NCBI GenBank assembly: GCA_910584195.1
Contig: CAJTYV010000089.1
Span: forward strand, 1 to 5,534
Direction: 5' to 3'
Length of the DNA stretch: 5,534 nucleotides
Source of the DNA: an uncultured Ruminococcus sp.
GTDB lineage: Bacteria; Bacillota; Clostridia; Oscillospirales; Ruminococcaceae
The position numbers were made by a program, and so were the translations under genes. Each line of letters begins with the position of its first letter. The first letter of the stretch is position 1. Positions 1-4,437 of the stretch are shown piece by piece. The notes beneath the pieces are model-generated. The model made no database searches and was not told the DNA's origin. It saw only the letters and a program-made list of their open reading frames with translations.

Positions 1-14
1 AGTAGTGGAATCAC

Positions 15-51
15 GTACCTAGGGCTAGCCACCGCGCTAGCGGTTTGGTAC
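15..51. repeat. Nested palindromes at the element edge
   Basis: Two perfect 8-bp palindromes, GGCTAGCC (23-30) and CGCTAGCG (35-42), sit 12 bp apart centre to centre. ACCGC (31-35) can also pair with GCGGT (40-44), and GTACC (15-19) with GGTAC (47-51). This lies beyond the integrase 3' end and its terminator, where the attachment site of such an element is often found. It could be an integrase core or accessory site, but without the other junction this is inference. I see no tRNA 3' end here. Confidence 0.4.
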
Positions 52-61
52 AATGTAGCGC

Positions 62-103
62 AAAAAGCCGGAAACGTTGATTTTACAGCGTTTCCGGCTT
101 TTT
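62..103. terminator. Bidirectional Rho-independent terminator
   Basis: A perfect 15-bp inverted repeat (62-76 with 89-103, sequence AAAAAGCCGGAAACG and its complement) encloses a 12-nt loop. The G+C-rich stem core is flanked by A5 on the left and T5 on the right, so it gives a stem followed by U5 in either direction. On the minus strand it terminates the integrase transcript 22 bases past the stop codon. On the plus strand it would stop transcription entering from whatever lies to the left. Confidence 0.9.
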
Positions 104-105
104 CT

Positions 106-127
106 GTTTCTAGTTTGTTTCTAGTTC
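106..127. repeat. Tandem 11-bp repeat at the integrase 3' end
   Basis: GTTTCTAGTTT (106-116) is followed directly by GTTTCTAGTTC (117-127), one turn of helix apart, overlapping the last bases of the integrase gene. Short direct repeats at helical spacing next to an attachment site are typical of recombinase arm or excisionase sites, but two copies could also be chance. Confidence 0.35.
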
Positions 128-1142
128 AGCGCAAAAGTTCAACCGTTTCCCGCAGCTGGTTCAGGGTTTTATGATTGTATACCCTGTTCCCCACGTCCTT
201 TGACTTGTGGCCCATCAGCAGGTCAATACACTTCCTATTGCCCCCGGCATTGTCAAGGTTCGTTTCAAAAGTGTGCCTTGCTTCATGGGGTGTTTTATCG
301 GCCCCGATCTTCTCCATAACTTCATTCCAAAAGGAATAATATTTTGATTGTGACAGCTTTTTCCCCTGATAACTGAACAGATACGGATCACCAGTCTGAA
401 CCCGCTTTTCAATGTACGGCCATATCCAGGGATGCACTGGTACGATCCGCCCTTTACCGGAAGCTGTTTTCACGCCGCCTTGTAAATACTTTTCAGTTAT
501 GTTCACCTGTTCAGTTTTCATATTTAACAGTTCAGTCAAGCGGAATCCGGTATAAATGTAGATCAGAACCGTGTCTGTCCATTCCTGATCCGCTATCTTC
601 CAAAGTGCGTCAATCTGTTCTGCGGTGAAAGGTTCCCGTGTAGTGCTGGGAATCGGCGGGGCCGTTGTTATCTGTGAATACATTTTGTCAATGATATTCA
701 TTTCAAAGGCAAAACGGTCAAGGTGTCCAAACAAATTTTTTATAGCCCACTGGGTTGAATACCCTTTTCCGCAGTTGTCTATGCAATCTTGCATCTGATA
801 GGCTTTCAAGCTGCGGTATTTCAGGCCGTAATATTTTGAACAATGATTAAAAGCAGATTTCAGGGAACCTTGCGTTGATGCTCCTAGTTTTGGGGCCTTG
901 ATTTTCAACCAACGTTGATAGAGGATCGCAAGCGTGACCTTTTCCCGATCAATTTCCCACGGGCTATTATTGTACTGGGCCAAAAGAATCAGCGCTTCCG
1001 CTTCCGTGGGTGCATATCCCACAGGGGCCTGTCTTGCGCCCCCTTCCTGATCATATACAGTAACCTTGACCACATAGGGCCGTGAACGTTTTCCTGATAA
1101 TTTGGTTACACATCCGTAACCGTTTGGGTTGCGTTTTGACAT
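126..1142 (-). CDS. int: Tyrosine recombinase (phage integrase)
   Basis: This is a site-specific recombinase that would integrate and excise the element by strand exchange at att sites. I place the start at 1142 (protein MSKRNPNGYG..., 338 aa). AGGAAGGAA on the minus strand (1151-1159) sits 8 nt upstream of this ATG, whereas a longer reading from 1217 adds 25 residues without a good ribosome binding site. The N-terminus (about residues 3-50) resembles the AP2-like arm-DNA-binding domain of Firmicutes integrases. A SAM-like core-binding domain follows (about 65-165), then the catalytic domain (about 175-338). The catalytic set appears complete: R201 in TGFRLTELL, K225 in VKTASGKGR, H286 and R289 in HEARHTF, H312 in LMGHKS, and nucleophile Y322 in RVYNHKT. 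The length is normal for the family. It is the outermost gene and ends at a strong terminator. No usual upstream excisionase gene is seen; the protein at 4680 is the best candidate partner. Confidence 0.95.
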   Translation of the reverse strand: MSKRNPNGYGCVTKLSGKRSRPYVVKVTVYDQEGGARQAPVGYAPTEAEALILLAQYNNSPWEIDREKVTLAILYQRWLKIKAPKLGASTQGSLKSAFNHCSKYYGLKYRSLKAYQMQDCIDNCGKGYSTQWAIKNLFGHLDRFAFEMNIIDKMYSQITTAPPIPSTTREPFTAEQIDALWKIADQEWTDTVLIYIYTGFRLTELLNMKTEQVNITEKYLQGGVKTASGKGRIVPVHPWIWPYIEKRVQTGDPYLFSYQGKKLSQSKYYSFWNEVMEKIGADKTPHEARHTFETNLDNAGGNRKCIDLLMGHKSKDVGNRVYNHKTLNQLRETVELLR

Positions 1143-1162
1143 AAAAATCATTCCTTCCTGCA

Positions 1163-1191
1163 TTGTGAAAAGCAGAATGAAATGGTATAAT
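1163..1191 (+). promoter_or_regulatory. Possible rightward promoter upstream of int
   Basis: TTGTGA (1163-1168) and a perfect extended -10, TGGTATAAT (hexamer 1186-1191), are separated by 17 nt on the plus strand. The -10 is ideal and the -35 matches 4 of 6. Transcription would start near 1198 and run into the gene-free repeat region, with no plus-strand gene until 2217, so any product would be a noncoding RNA passing antisense to the repressor. The -10 overlaps the left arm of the inverted repeat at 1174-1220. It may be fortuitous. Confidence 0.3.
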
Positions 1192-1220
1192 AGATTTTGG
1201 CGATCTGACCATTTCATTCT
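1174..1220. repeat. 13-bp perfect inverted repeat in the int leader
   Basis: AGAATGAAATGGT (1174-1186) and its exact complement (1208-1220) enclose 21 nt. Inside, AGAT (1192-1195) can pair with ATCT (1203-1206). It lies 32 bases upstream of the integrase start codon, within the probable leader. It may be a regulator operator or a leader hairpin limiting int expression. There is no T-tract on the int side, so it is not a simple terminator. Confidence 0.6.
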
Positions 1221-1278
1221 ATGGTTAGTGACTGGGACGTTGGAAGTTGGCGCTTTCAGCGTCCTGTTTTATTTCAGC

Positions 1279-1554
1279 GGTTACGGTTGGTTACGGTTGG
1301 TTACGGTTGCGGTTACGGTTAAAAACCTTGATTTTACGGGAAAGTTACGGTTGACACGGTTAAAAGAAAAGTTCTTTTAAAATAATACTTTTCATACCGA
1401 TTTTTTTAATGTATCTATCTTAATAAAAAGAAAATATATAGTAGTAGTGGTTTTAACCGTAACCATCCGTGACCTGTAACTGGAAACCATTGAAAATACA
1501 GCGTTTTCAGCGGTTACGGTTGGAGCATTTCAACCGTGACCATGTGTAACCGTT
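1279..1554. repeat. Iteron-like GGTTACGGTT array around AT-rich DNA
   Basis: The decamer GGTTACGGTT occurs exactly at 1279-1288, 1289-1298, 1299-1308, 1311-1320 and 1512-1521, and inverted at 1455-1464. Near-copies lie at 1343-1352 (AGTTACGGTT), 1465-1474 (ATCCGTGACC, inverted), 1532-1541 (AACCGTGACC, inverted) and 1546-1554 (GTAACCGTT, inverted). A 19-bp stretch (1272-1290) is repeated exactly at 1505-1523. The repeats flank an AT-rich block at about 1362-1450. Direct iterons beside an AT-rich block resemble a replication origin; arrays upstream of int can also be recombinase or accessory-protein sites. No Rep gene is visible here. Together with the leader at 1143-1278 this accounts for the gene-free stretch between int and the repressor, where no credible ORF is present. 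Confidence 0.75.
1360..1380. repeat. 9-bp inverted repeat at the array edge
   Basis: TTAAAAGAA (1360-1368) and TTCTTTTAA (1372-1380) are perfect complements separated by 3 nt. It starts right after the last degenerate decamer and opens the AT-rich block. Its A+T content makes it a poor terminator, so a protein-binding palindrome is more likely. TTGACA at 1351-1356 is a perfect -35 hexamer but has no good -10 at the right distance. Confidence 0.4.
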
Positions 1555-1590
1555 AAAATTTGATTTTGATAACATTTCCTTCTATGCCCT

Positions 1591-1992
1591 TTATACGGCT
1601 TTTTCTTTTTTCTTGTCTGGAACAGTATTCTGCGGGTTGCTGTGTAGATTGGTTATCAGGTCAAAGGCCAGCTTGCGCCCGTTTTCATTCATATCCAGAT
1701 ACATTTTTACAACAGCATAGGCTTCCTTCCCATAACATTTATTGATCAGGTCACAGATTTTTTCTTTTGTTGGATCAGGGTTTAATGGTTCAAAGGAAAG
1801 CAGTTGACAAGGGGTAATTCCGAAAAGTTTAGCCATTTGTTCTATGTGTGTACGTTTTATATTTTCAACAGTTCCCTTTTCCCATTTTTGCACCGCTGCT
1901 TTATTTACAGGTGGATTTAGTTTTTTGCCTAATTCTTCCTGTGAAAGTTCTAATGCTAGGCGGTGCTGCCTGATTATTTCTGACATTTCCAT
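1591..1992 (-). CDS. Cro/CI-family phage repressor (HTH_3)
   Basis: This 133-aa DNA-binding protein is probably the lysogeny repressor. Its N-terminal half is a lambda-repressor-like HTH (about residues 5-65): SQEELGKKL as helix 2, NKAAVQKWEKG as helix 3 (recognition), and a family-typical tail HIEQMAKLFGITPCQLL. The remainder (about 70-133) is a short, charged, helical region, probably for oligomerisation. It has no S24 peptidase domain, so RecA-driven self-cleavage as in lambda CI is unlikely, and no ImmA-type metalloprotease gene is seen beside it. The start at 1992 is supported by AGGAAGG (2001-2007, minus strand) 8 nt upstream; a second ATG at 1986 is less well spaced. It is transcribed away from the rightward genes, and the shared intergenic region carries repeated GTATCTT/AAGATAC sites, its probable operators. 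The HTH family is clear; the repressor role comes from position. Confidence 0.9.
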   Translation of the reverse strand: MEMSEIIRQHRLALELSQEELGKKLNPPVNKAAVQKWEKGTVENIKRTHIEQMAKLFGITPCQLLSFEPLNPDPTKEKICDLINKCYGKEAYAVVKMYLDMNENGRKLAFDLITNLHSNPQNTVPDKKKEKAV

Positions 1993-2030
1993 TTTTACAT
2001 CCTTCCTTCTTTTGGTATTTGAGTATCTCT

Positions 2031-2059
2031 ATAGTAGCATACTTTTAGACAAAATTCAA
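2031..2059 (-). promoter_or_regulatory. Leftward promoter for the repressor
   Basis: On the minus strand TTGAAT (2054-2059) and TACTAT (2031-2036) are 17 nt apart, and the -10 is preceded by TGC, an extended -10. Transcription would begin near 2024, about 30 bases before the repressor ATG. A degenerate operator half-site (GAGATAC on the minus strand, 2023-2029) sits at the start point and a full-strength half-site (2062-2073) abuts the -35, consistent with autoregulation. Confidence 0.65.
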
Positions 2060-2061
2060 TT

Positions 2062-2073
2062 TTTTAAGATACT
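2062..2073. promoter_or_regulatory. Operator half-site 1
   Basis: The 12-mer TTTTAAGATACT lies immediately upstream of the repressor's -35 hexamer. The identical 12-mer occurs at 2130-2141 and inverted at 2091-2102. Binding here would control the leftward promoter. Confidence 0.6.
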
Positions 2074-2090
2074 AATACATAAAAAGTTGA

Positions 2091-2102
2091 AGTATCTTAA
2101 AA
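2091..2102. promoter_or_regulatory. Operator half-site 2
   Basis: AGTATCTTAAAA is the exact inverse of the 12-mers at 2062-2073 and 2130-2141. It lies between the divergent promoters, so repressor bound here could cooperate with either side. With site 3 it forms a 12-bp inverted repeat with a 27-nt spacer. Confidence 0.6.
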
Positions 2103-2121
2103 ATAATTTTAAAAAAAGTTA

Positions 2122-2150
2122 TTGACAACTTTTAAGATACTGTGTATACT
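2122..2150 (+). promoter_or_regulatory. Rightward (early/lytic) promoter
   Basis: A perfect -35 TTGACA (2122-2127) is followed after exactly 17 nt by TATACT (2145-2150), one mismatch from consensus, giving a start near 2157. This is the strongest promoter in the window and faces the 2217 gene and the operon behind it. One operator copy lies in its spacer (2130-2141) and a full palindrome begins at the start site (2157-2173), so bound repressor would exclude RNA polymerase. Confidence 0.9.
2130..2141. promoter_or_regulatory. Operator half-site 3, in the promoter spacer
   Basis: The 12-mer TTTTAAGATACT falls between the -35 and -10 of the rightward promoter, a classic repressing position. It is identical to site 1. 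Confidence 0.65.
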
Positions 2151-2156
2151 TGACTT

Positions 2157-2173
2157 GTATCTTAACAAGATAC
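2157..2173. promoter_or_regulatory. Full 17-bp operator palindrome at the start site
   Basis: GTATCTT-AAC-AAGATAC is a perfect 7-3-7 palindrome starting at the predicted transcription start of the rightward promoter. It is the only full-symmetry site in the switch. Its exact reverse complement recurs at 4645-4661, arguing for a defined binding protein, probably the repressor at 1591-1992. Confidence 0.8.
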
Positions 2174-2216
2174 ATACAGAAAAACTTATTGTAGCATACG
2201 AAAGGCGGTCAGGAAT

Positions 2217-2408
2217 ATGACATTAGAAAAAATTTATGATATGGGATTGATTAACGATAACACAGAAATAATTGTCCGTCAGGGTGACAGTTTCACGCCG
2301 CTTGCTTGTGGTAACTGGTATCAGGATGACATCCTGAACTATATGCACCATGAACTTGAACTTTTCACATGGCAGGATGACAACAAACTTTACGTTGATG
2401 TGAAATAG
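2217..2408 (+). CDS. Small acidic protein, unknown, first early gene
   Basis: This 63-aa protein (MTLEKIYDMG...) is the first gene behind the rightward promoter, after a 5' leader of about 60 nt. The start is supported by AAGGCGG (2202-2208), 8 nt upstream. It is acidic and rich in D, E and aromatic residues (GNWYQDD, ELFTWQDD), with no signal peptide, membrane segment or recognised motif. In the place where cro or an antirepressor often lies it shows no HTH, so it is not an obvious Cro. Its stop codon overlaps the G-run serving as the next gene's ribosome binding site, so the two are co-transcribed. I do not recognise the family. Confidence 0.75.
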   Translation: MTLEKIYDMGLINDNTEIIVRQGDSFTPLACGNWYQDDILNYMHHELELFTWQDDNKLYVDVK

Positions 2409-2420
2409 GGGGGGGGCAAA

Positions 2421-2585
2421 ATGTCAAAGGTTCAGGAAGTCAAAAAGGCTATGCTTGCGCTGGGTTATCCTGAAACAAAGTACATTGAACTGGAAGATCT
2501 GGATGATAGCCGAAGCAAAGTTATATACAGTGGTCACTTGATTATTGGCATATATGATTTTAAACGCCATACATTCATTGACTAA
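2421..2585 (+). CDS. Small unknown protein with poly-G ribosome binding site
   Basis: This 54-aa reading frame runs from ATG 2421 to TAA 2583-2585 and begins MSKVQEVKKAMLALGYPETK. It is shorter than usual gene-calling cutoffs but convincing: it starts 12 nt after the preceding stop, is preceded by nine consecutive G (2408-2416) 4 nt before the ATG, and fills the space between its neighbours with no internal stop. The N-terminus looks helical and basic, the C-terminus (SGHLIIGIYDFKRHTFID) beta-like. There is no membrane segment or recognised domain. The first G of the run is the last base of the preceding TAG stop, suggesting translational coupling. A homopolymer this long could slip and change ribosome binding site spacing. 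Confidence 0.7.
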   Translation: MSKVQEVKKAMLALGYPETKYIELEDLDDSRSKVIYSGHLIIGIYDFKRHTFID

Positions 2586-2586
2586 A

Positions 2587-2884
2587 GGGGCGCAAGCCCC
2601 GCCGTAATGCAGCCGTGGACGGTCACAAGCCCGTAAAAATGCAGAGTGACGGAAAATAAACAGTAGCAGTCTTTTTATAAACGTTGTCTATTGTGTGCTG
2701 GTCAACAAGTTTTCGCCCGGTTTTTAATGGGAAAACGGGGAAGCGGTTCAAGGGAAACAACGCTTGAAAAATCCCTTTGTTGGATAGCAAGTTTTCAGGT
2801 TTTAGTGTGAAACCTGATAGGGCAAGACCTTCCCAAAGTTTTACAAGGTGCTGACAATAGACAATCTTTATAAAAGGGCTGCTA
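2587..2884 (+). ncRNA. Large candidate structured RNA or leader
   Basis: This gene-free segment folds extensively as plus-strand RNA. Positions 2664-2694 pair with 2854-2884: of 31 positions, 27 are Watson-Crick, three are G-U (2670/2878, 2672/2876, 2683/2865) and one is a C-C mismatch (2682/2866). Inside are a helix of 2697-2708 with 2777-2788 (one G-A mismatch), a hairpin in 2709-2739 with two alternative pairings, a hairpin 2795-2802/2810-2817, ACCTT 2827-2831 with AAGGT 2845-2849, and interleaved pairs that could be pseudoknots (2741-2745/2761-2765 with 2750-2755/2772-2777; 2820-2822/2832-2834 with 2827-2831/2845-2849). Upstream, GGGGC-GCAA-GCCCC (2587-2600) is a GNRA-capped hairpin 1 nt past a stop codon. 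G-U pairs and the GNRA loop both favour the plus strand. It ends 6 nt before a Shine-Dalgarno-like AGAAGGGAG (2891-2899). It could be a cis-regulatory leader of the PP-loop gene, a free ncRNA, or a MITE-like insertion. I recognise no known class. Confidence 0.6.
2602..2652 (+). repeat. Imperfect direct repeat inside the RNA segment
   Basis: CCGTAATGCAGCCGTGGACGG (2602-2622, 21 nt) and a related copy at 2631-2652 share the order CCGTAA, TGCAG, GTG, ACGG with small insertions. GTCAC (2622-2626) can pair with GTGAC (2646-2650), so the two copies may fold on each other. It could be a duplicated structural module of the RNA. Confidence 0.4.
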
Positions 2885-2950
2885 AATGCCAGAAGGGAGT
2901 GAAAGAAACTGGAATATATAAAGGATGTTGACTGTACCAAAGATACGCCT

Positions 2951-4234
2951 GTGATACTGGGGCATAAAAGTAAATCAGTATACGGTACAGGGTACAAAGT
3001 ACGGCCCAAAGTTGAAGGTAGAACAGACAGTGAACATTTCAAGAAAATATATTTATCCGAACTTTTACCGTTGGAAGAATATGATCTGATCGTTGTACTG
3101 TTATCTGGTGGCAAAGATAGTGTTGCATGTCTTTATAAGCTGCTGGAAATGGGAGTTCCAAAAGAAAAAATTGAACTGTGGCACCATGATATAGATGGCG
3201 GGCATCCTTCACGGCGCATGGACTGGCGCTGTACTCAAAATTATGTTAAGGCCCTTGCAGACGCAGAAGGGATCCGATTGCGGGTATCTTACCGGATCAA
3301 TGGTTTTTTCGGTGAACTATATCGTATAGGGGCATCTGAACCGGTGGAATGGGTGGATCCTGATACCGGGGAAGTGAAACAATGTAAGCTGTCCCCTAAT
3401 TATTTGAAATGTCAGGAATTGAAAGAACAGGCCACTGAACAGATGGAAGAACTTTTAAAAGAATACGGTTATAGAATGAAGTTTCCCGCAAAATCTTCTG
3501 ATCTGTCCCGCCGTTGGTGTAGTGCTTATTTAAAAATAATGGTTGCGGGTTCAGTGATCAGTAATCTTGACCAGCTGGGAGAATTGGAAAGGTTAGGTGG
3601 TAAGCGTCATAAATTTCCGGCAAAAAGCGGAACACATCAGGGACGTTGGTGTAGTGGAAATTTAAAAGCGGCTGTTCAGGACAGTGTAACAGCTAATGTT
3701 CAGGAAATTAGATGTGATAAAAAGATTTTGATTGTTTCAGGTGAACGCCGTGGAGAATCAGCAGGACGCAGCAAATACAATGAGATAGAAATACATCGTA
3801 CTAATGCGGAAGCAAAGGCGCACAGAACCGTTCACTTATGGCGGCCTGTAATTGATTATTCTGAAAAGGATGTATGGGAGGTTTTAAAGCGGCATAGAGT
3901 AAACCCGCATCCATGTTATAGAATCGGTTGGAATAGGTGCAGCTGCGCCATGTGTATATTTTCCACACCGCCGTTGTTTGCAGGTATTAAAGAACTATTT
4001 CCTGATGAATATGCAGCGTTGCGAAAAGACGAACAAATTTTAGGGTTCACACTGGACAATAAAAAGAATCTTGATGAATTTGTCGGTTGTGCAAAGTCTT
4101 GTGTATATCATGGTGATAGAGAAGCATTAAAATCAATAATGACAGGGGAATTTTCTGTAAATGATATATTTGTAAAAAGTAAATGGATGTACCCTGCTGG
4201 TGCGTTCCACGGTTCAGAAGGTGGCCCCTGTTAG
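2951..4234 (+). CDS. PP-loop ATPase, PAPS-reductase family
   Basis: This 427-aa protein from GTG 2951 belongs to the adenine nucleotide alpha-hydrolase/PAPS reductase (CysH-like) superfamily, whose members adenylate or move sulfur. The PP-loop SGGKDS is at residues 52-57, followed by LWHHDIDGG. SGERRGESAGR (263-273) and a WRPVIDYSEKDVWEVL block (297-312) are also typical. A cysteine cluster, C322 then C330-x-C332-xx-C335, with C380 and C384, suggests an Fe-S or zinc site. Residues 177-205 and 221-249 form an ungapped internal duplication (16 of 29 identical, both with FPAKS and RWCS). The start is uncertain: GTG 2951 has no ribosome binding site, while the same frame is open back to 2903 and AGAAGGGAG (2891-2899) lies 9 nt before an in-frame CTG at 2909, which would add 14 residues. 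The substrate is unknown: phage homologues are usually just labelled PAPS reductase, and IbrA- or DndC-like roles are possible without their usual partner genes here. Confidence 0.9.
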   Translation: MILGHKSKSVYGTGYKVRPKVEGRTDSEHFKKIYLSELLPLEEYDLIVVLLSGGKDSVACLYKLLEMGVPKEKIELWHHDIDGGHPSRRMDWRCTQNYVKALADAEGIRLRVSYRINGFFGELYRIGASEPVEWVDPDTGEVKQCKLSPNYLKCQELKEQATEQMEELLKEYGYRMKFPAKSSDLSRRWCSAYLKIMVAGSVISNLDQLGELERLGGKRHKFPAKSGTHQGRWCSGNLKAAVQDSVTANVQEIRCDKKILIVSGERRGESAGRSKYNEIEIHRTNAEAKAHRTVHLWRPVIDYSEKDVWEVLKRHRVNPHPCYRIGWNRCSCAMCIFSTPPLFAGIKELFPDEYAALRKDEQILGFTLDNKKNLDEFVGCAKSCVYHGDREALKSIMTGEFSVNDIFVKSKWMYPAGAFHGSEGGPC

Positions 4235-4250
4235 GAAAGGAAGGTGAACA

Positions 4251-4433
4251 ATGAAGCACATAGCAGCCGCATGGATTGAACAGGTTTTGACGTTTGACGA
4301 TCCGCAGGAAGTTCAACAGTATTTGGACGAACTGGACAGCAAAAAGATCCAGTATTCTGTGATAAAGCGTGAAATGTTACTGCTGCGGATACGCAAACAG
4401 TACAACAAAAACAAACTTTTGAAAAAGGGGTGA
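4251..4433 (+). CDS. Small basic protein, unknown
   Basis: This 60-aa protein (MKHIAAAWIEQVL...) starts 16 nt after the PP-loop gene, behind AGGAAAGGAAGG (4233-4244), 6 nt before the ATG, so it is co-transcribed with it. It is predicted to be almost all helix: an N-terminal amphipathic stretch (DDPQEVQQYLDELDSKK), then a strongly basic tail (RIRKQYNKNKLLKKG) that could contact nucleic acid. There is no cysteine, signal peptide or membrane segment. I do not recognise the family. Its stop is 4 nt before the next ATG. Confidence 0.75.
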   Translation: MKHIAAAWIEQVLTFDDPQEVQQYLDELDSKKIQYSVIKREMLLLRIRKQYNKNKLLKKG

Positions 4434-4437
4434 TGAA

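Noticed and set aside
1..125. tRNA gene as integration site
   Set aside because: No T-arm GTTCGANTC, acceptor pairing or CCA end is found; the pairing present is only short palindromes.
1279..1320. CRISPR array
   Set aside because: The repeated unit is only 10 bp and mostly contiguous, with no spacers of 25-40 nt and no cas genes.
1129..1380. 83-aa plus-strand ORF over the int start and the repeat array
   Set aside because: It starts inside the antisense of int, runs through the decamer repeats, and has no Shine-Dalgarno. A shorter reading from ATG 1221 (33 aa) also lacks one.
1844..2125. 93-aa plus-strand ORF opposite the repressor and across the switch
   Set aside because: Antisense to the repressor HTH and reads through the promoters and operators; hydrophobic content reflects the AT-rich reverse strand.
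2727..2810. 27-aa ORF from ATG 2727 inside the structured segment
   Set aside because: No ribosome binding site, random-looking composition, and it lies within paired RNA elements.
2664..2884. Retron or group I/II intron
   Set aside because: No reverse transcriptase or maturase is present, and I see no recognisable intron catalytic core (no domain V, no P/Q/R/S elements).
2664..2884. MITE with 31-bp terminal inverted repeats
   Set aside because: Not excluded, but no target-site duplication is visible in the flanks and the arm differences are G-U tolerant on one strand, which fits RNA better.
2940..2946. AAGATAC as another repressor operator
   Set aside because: Only a 7-base half-site with no partner half, inside the probable coding start of the PP-loop gene; expected by chance in a window this size.
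2623..3114. 163-aa minus-strand ORF across the structured segment and the PP-loop gene start
   Set aside because: It has no ribosome binding site, its composition (Ser/Phe/Pro-rich) is that of an antisense shadow, and it overlaps a well-supported gene and an RNA-like segment.
4047..4316. 89-aa minus-strand ORF opposite the end of the PP-loop gene
   Set aside because: Antisense shadow without a ribosome binding site, crossing two well-supported plus-strand genes.
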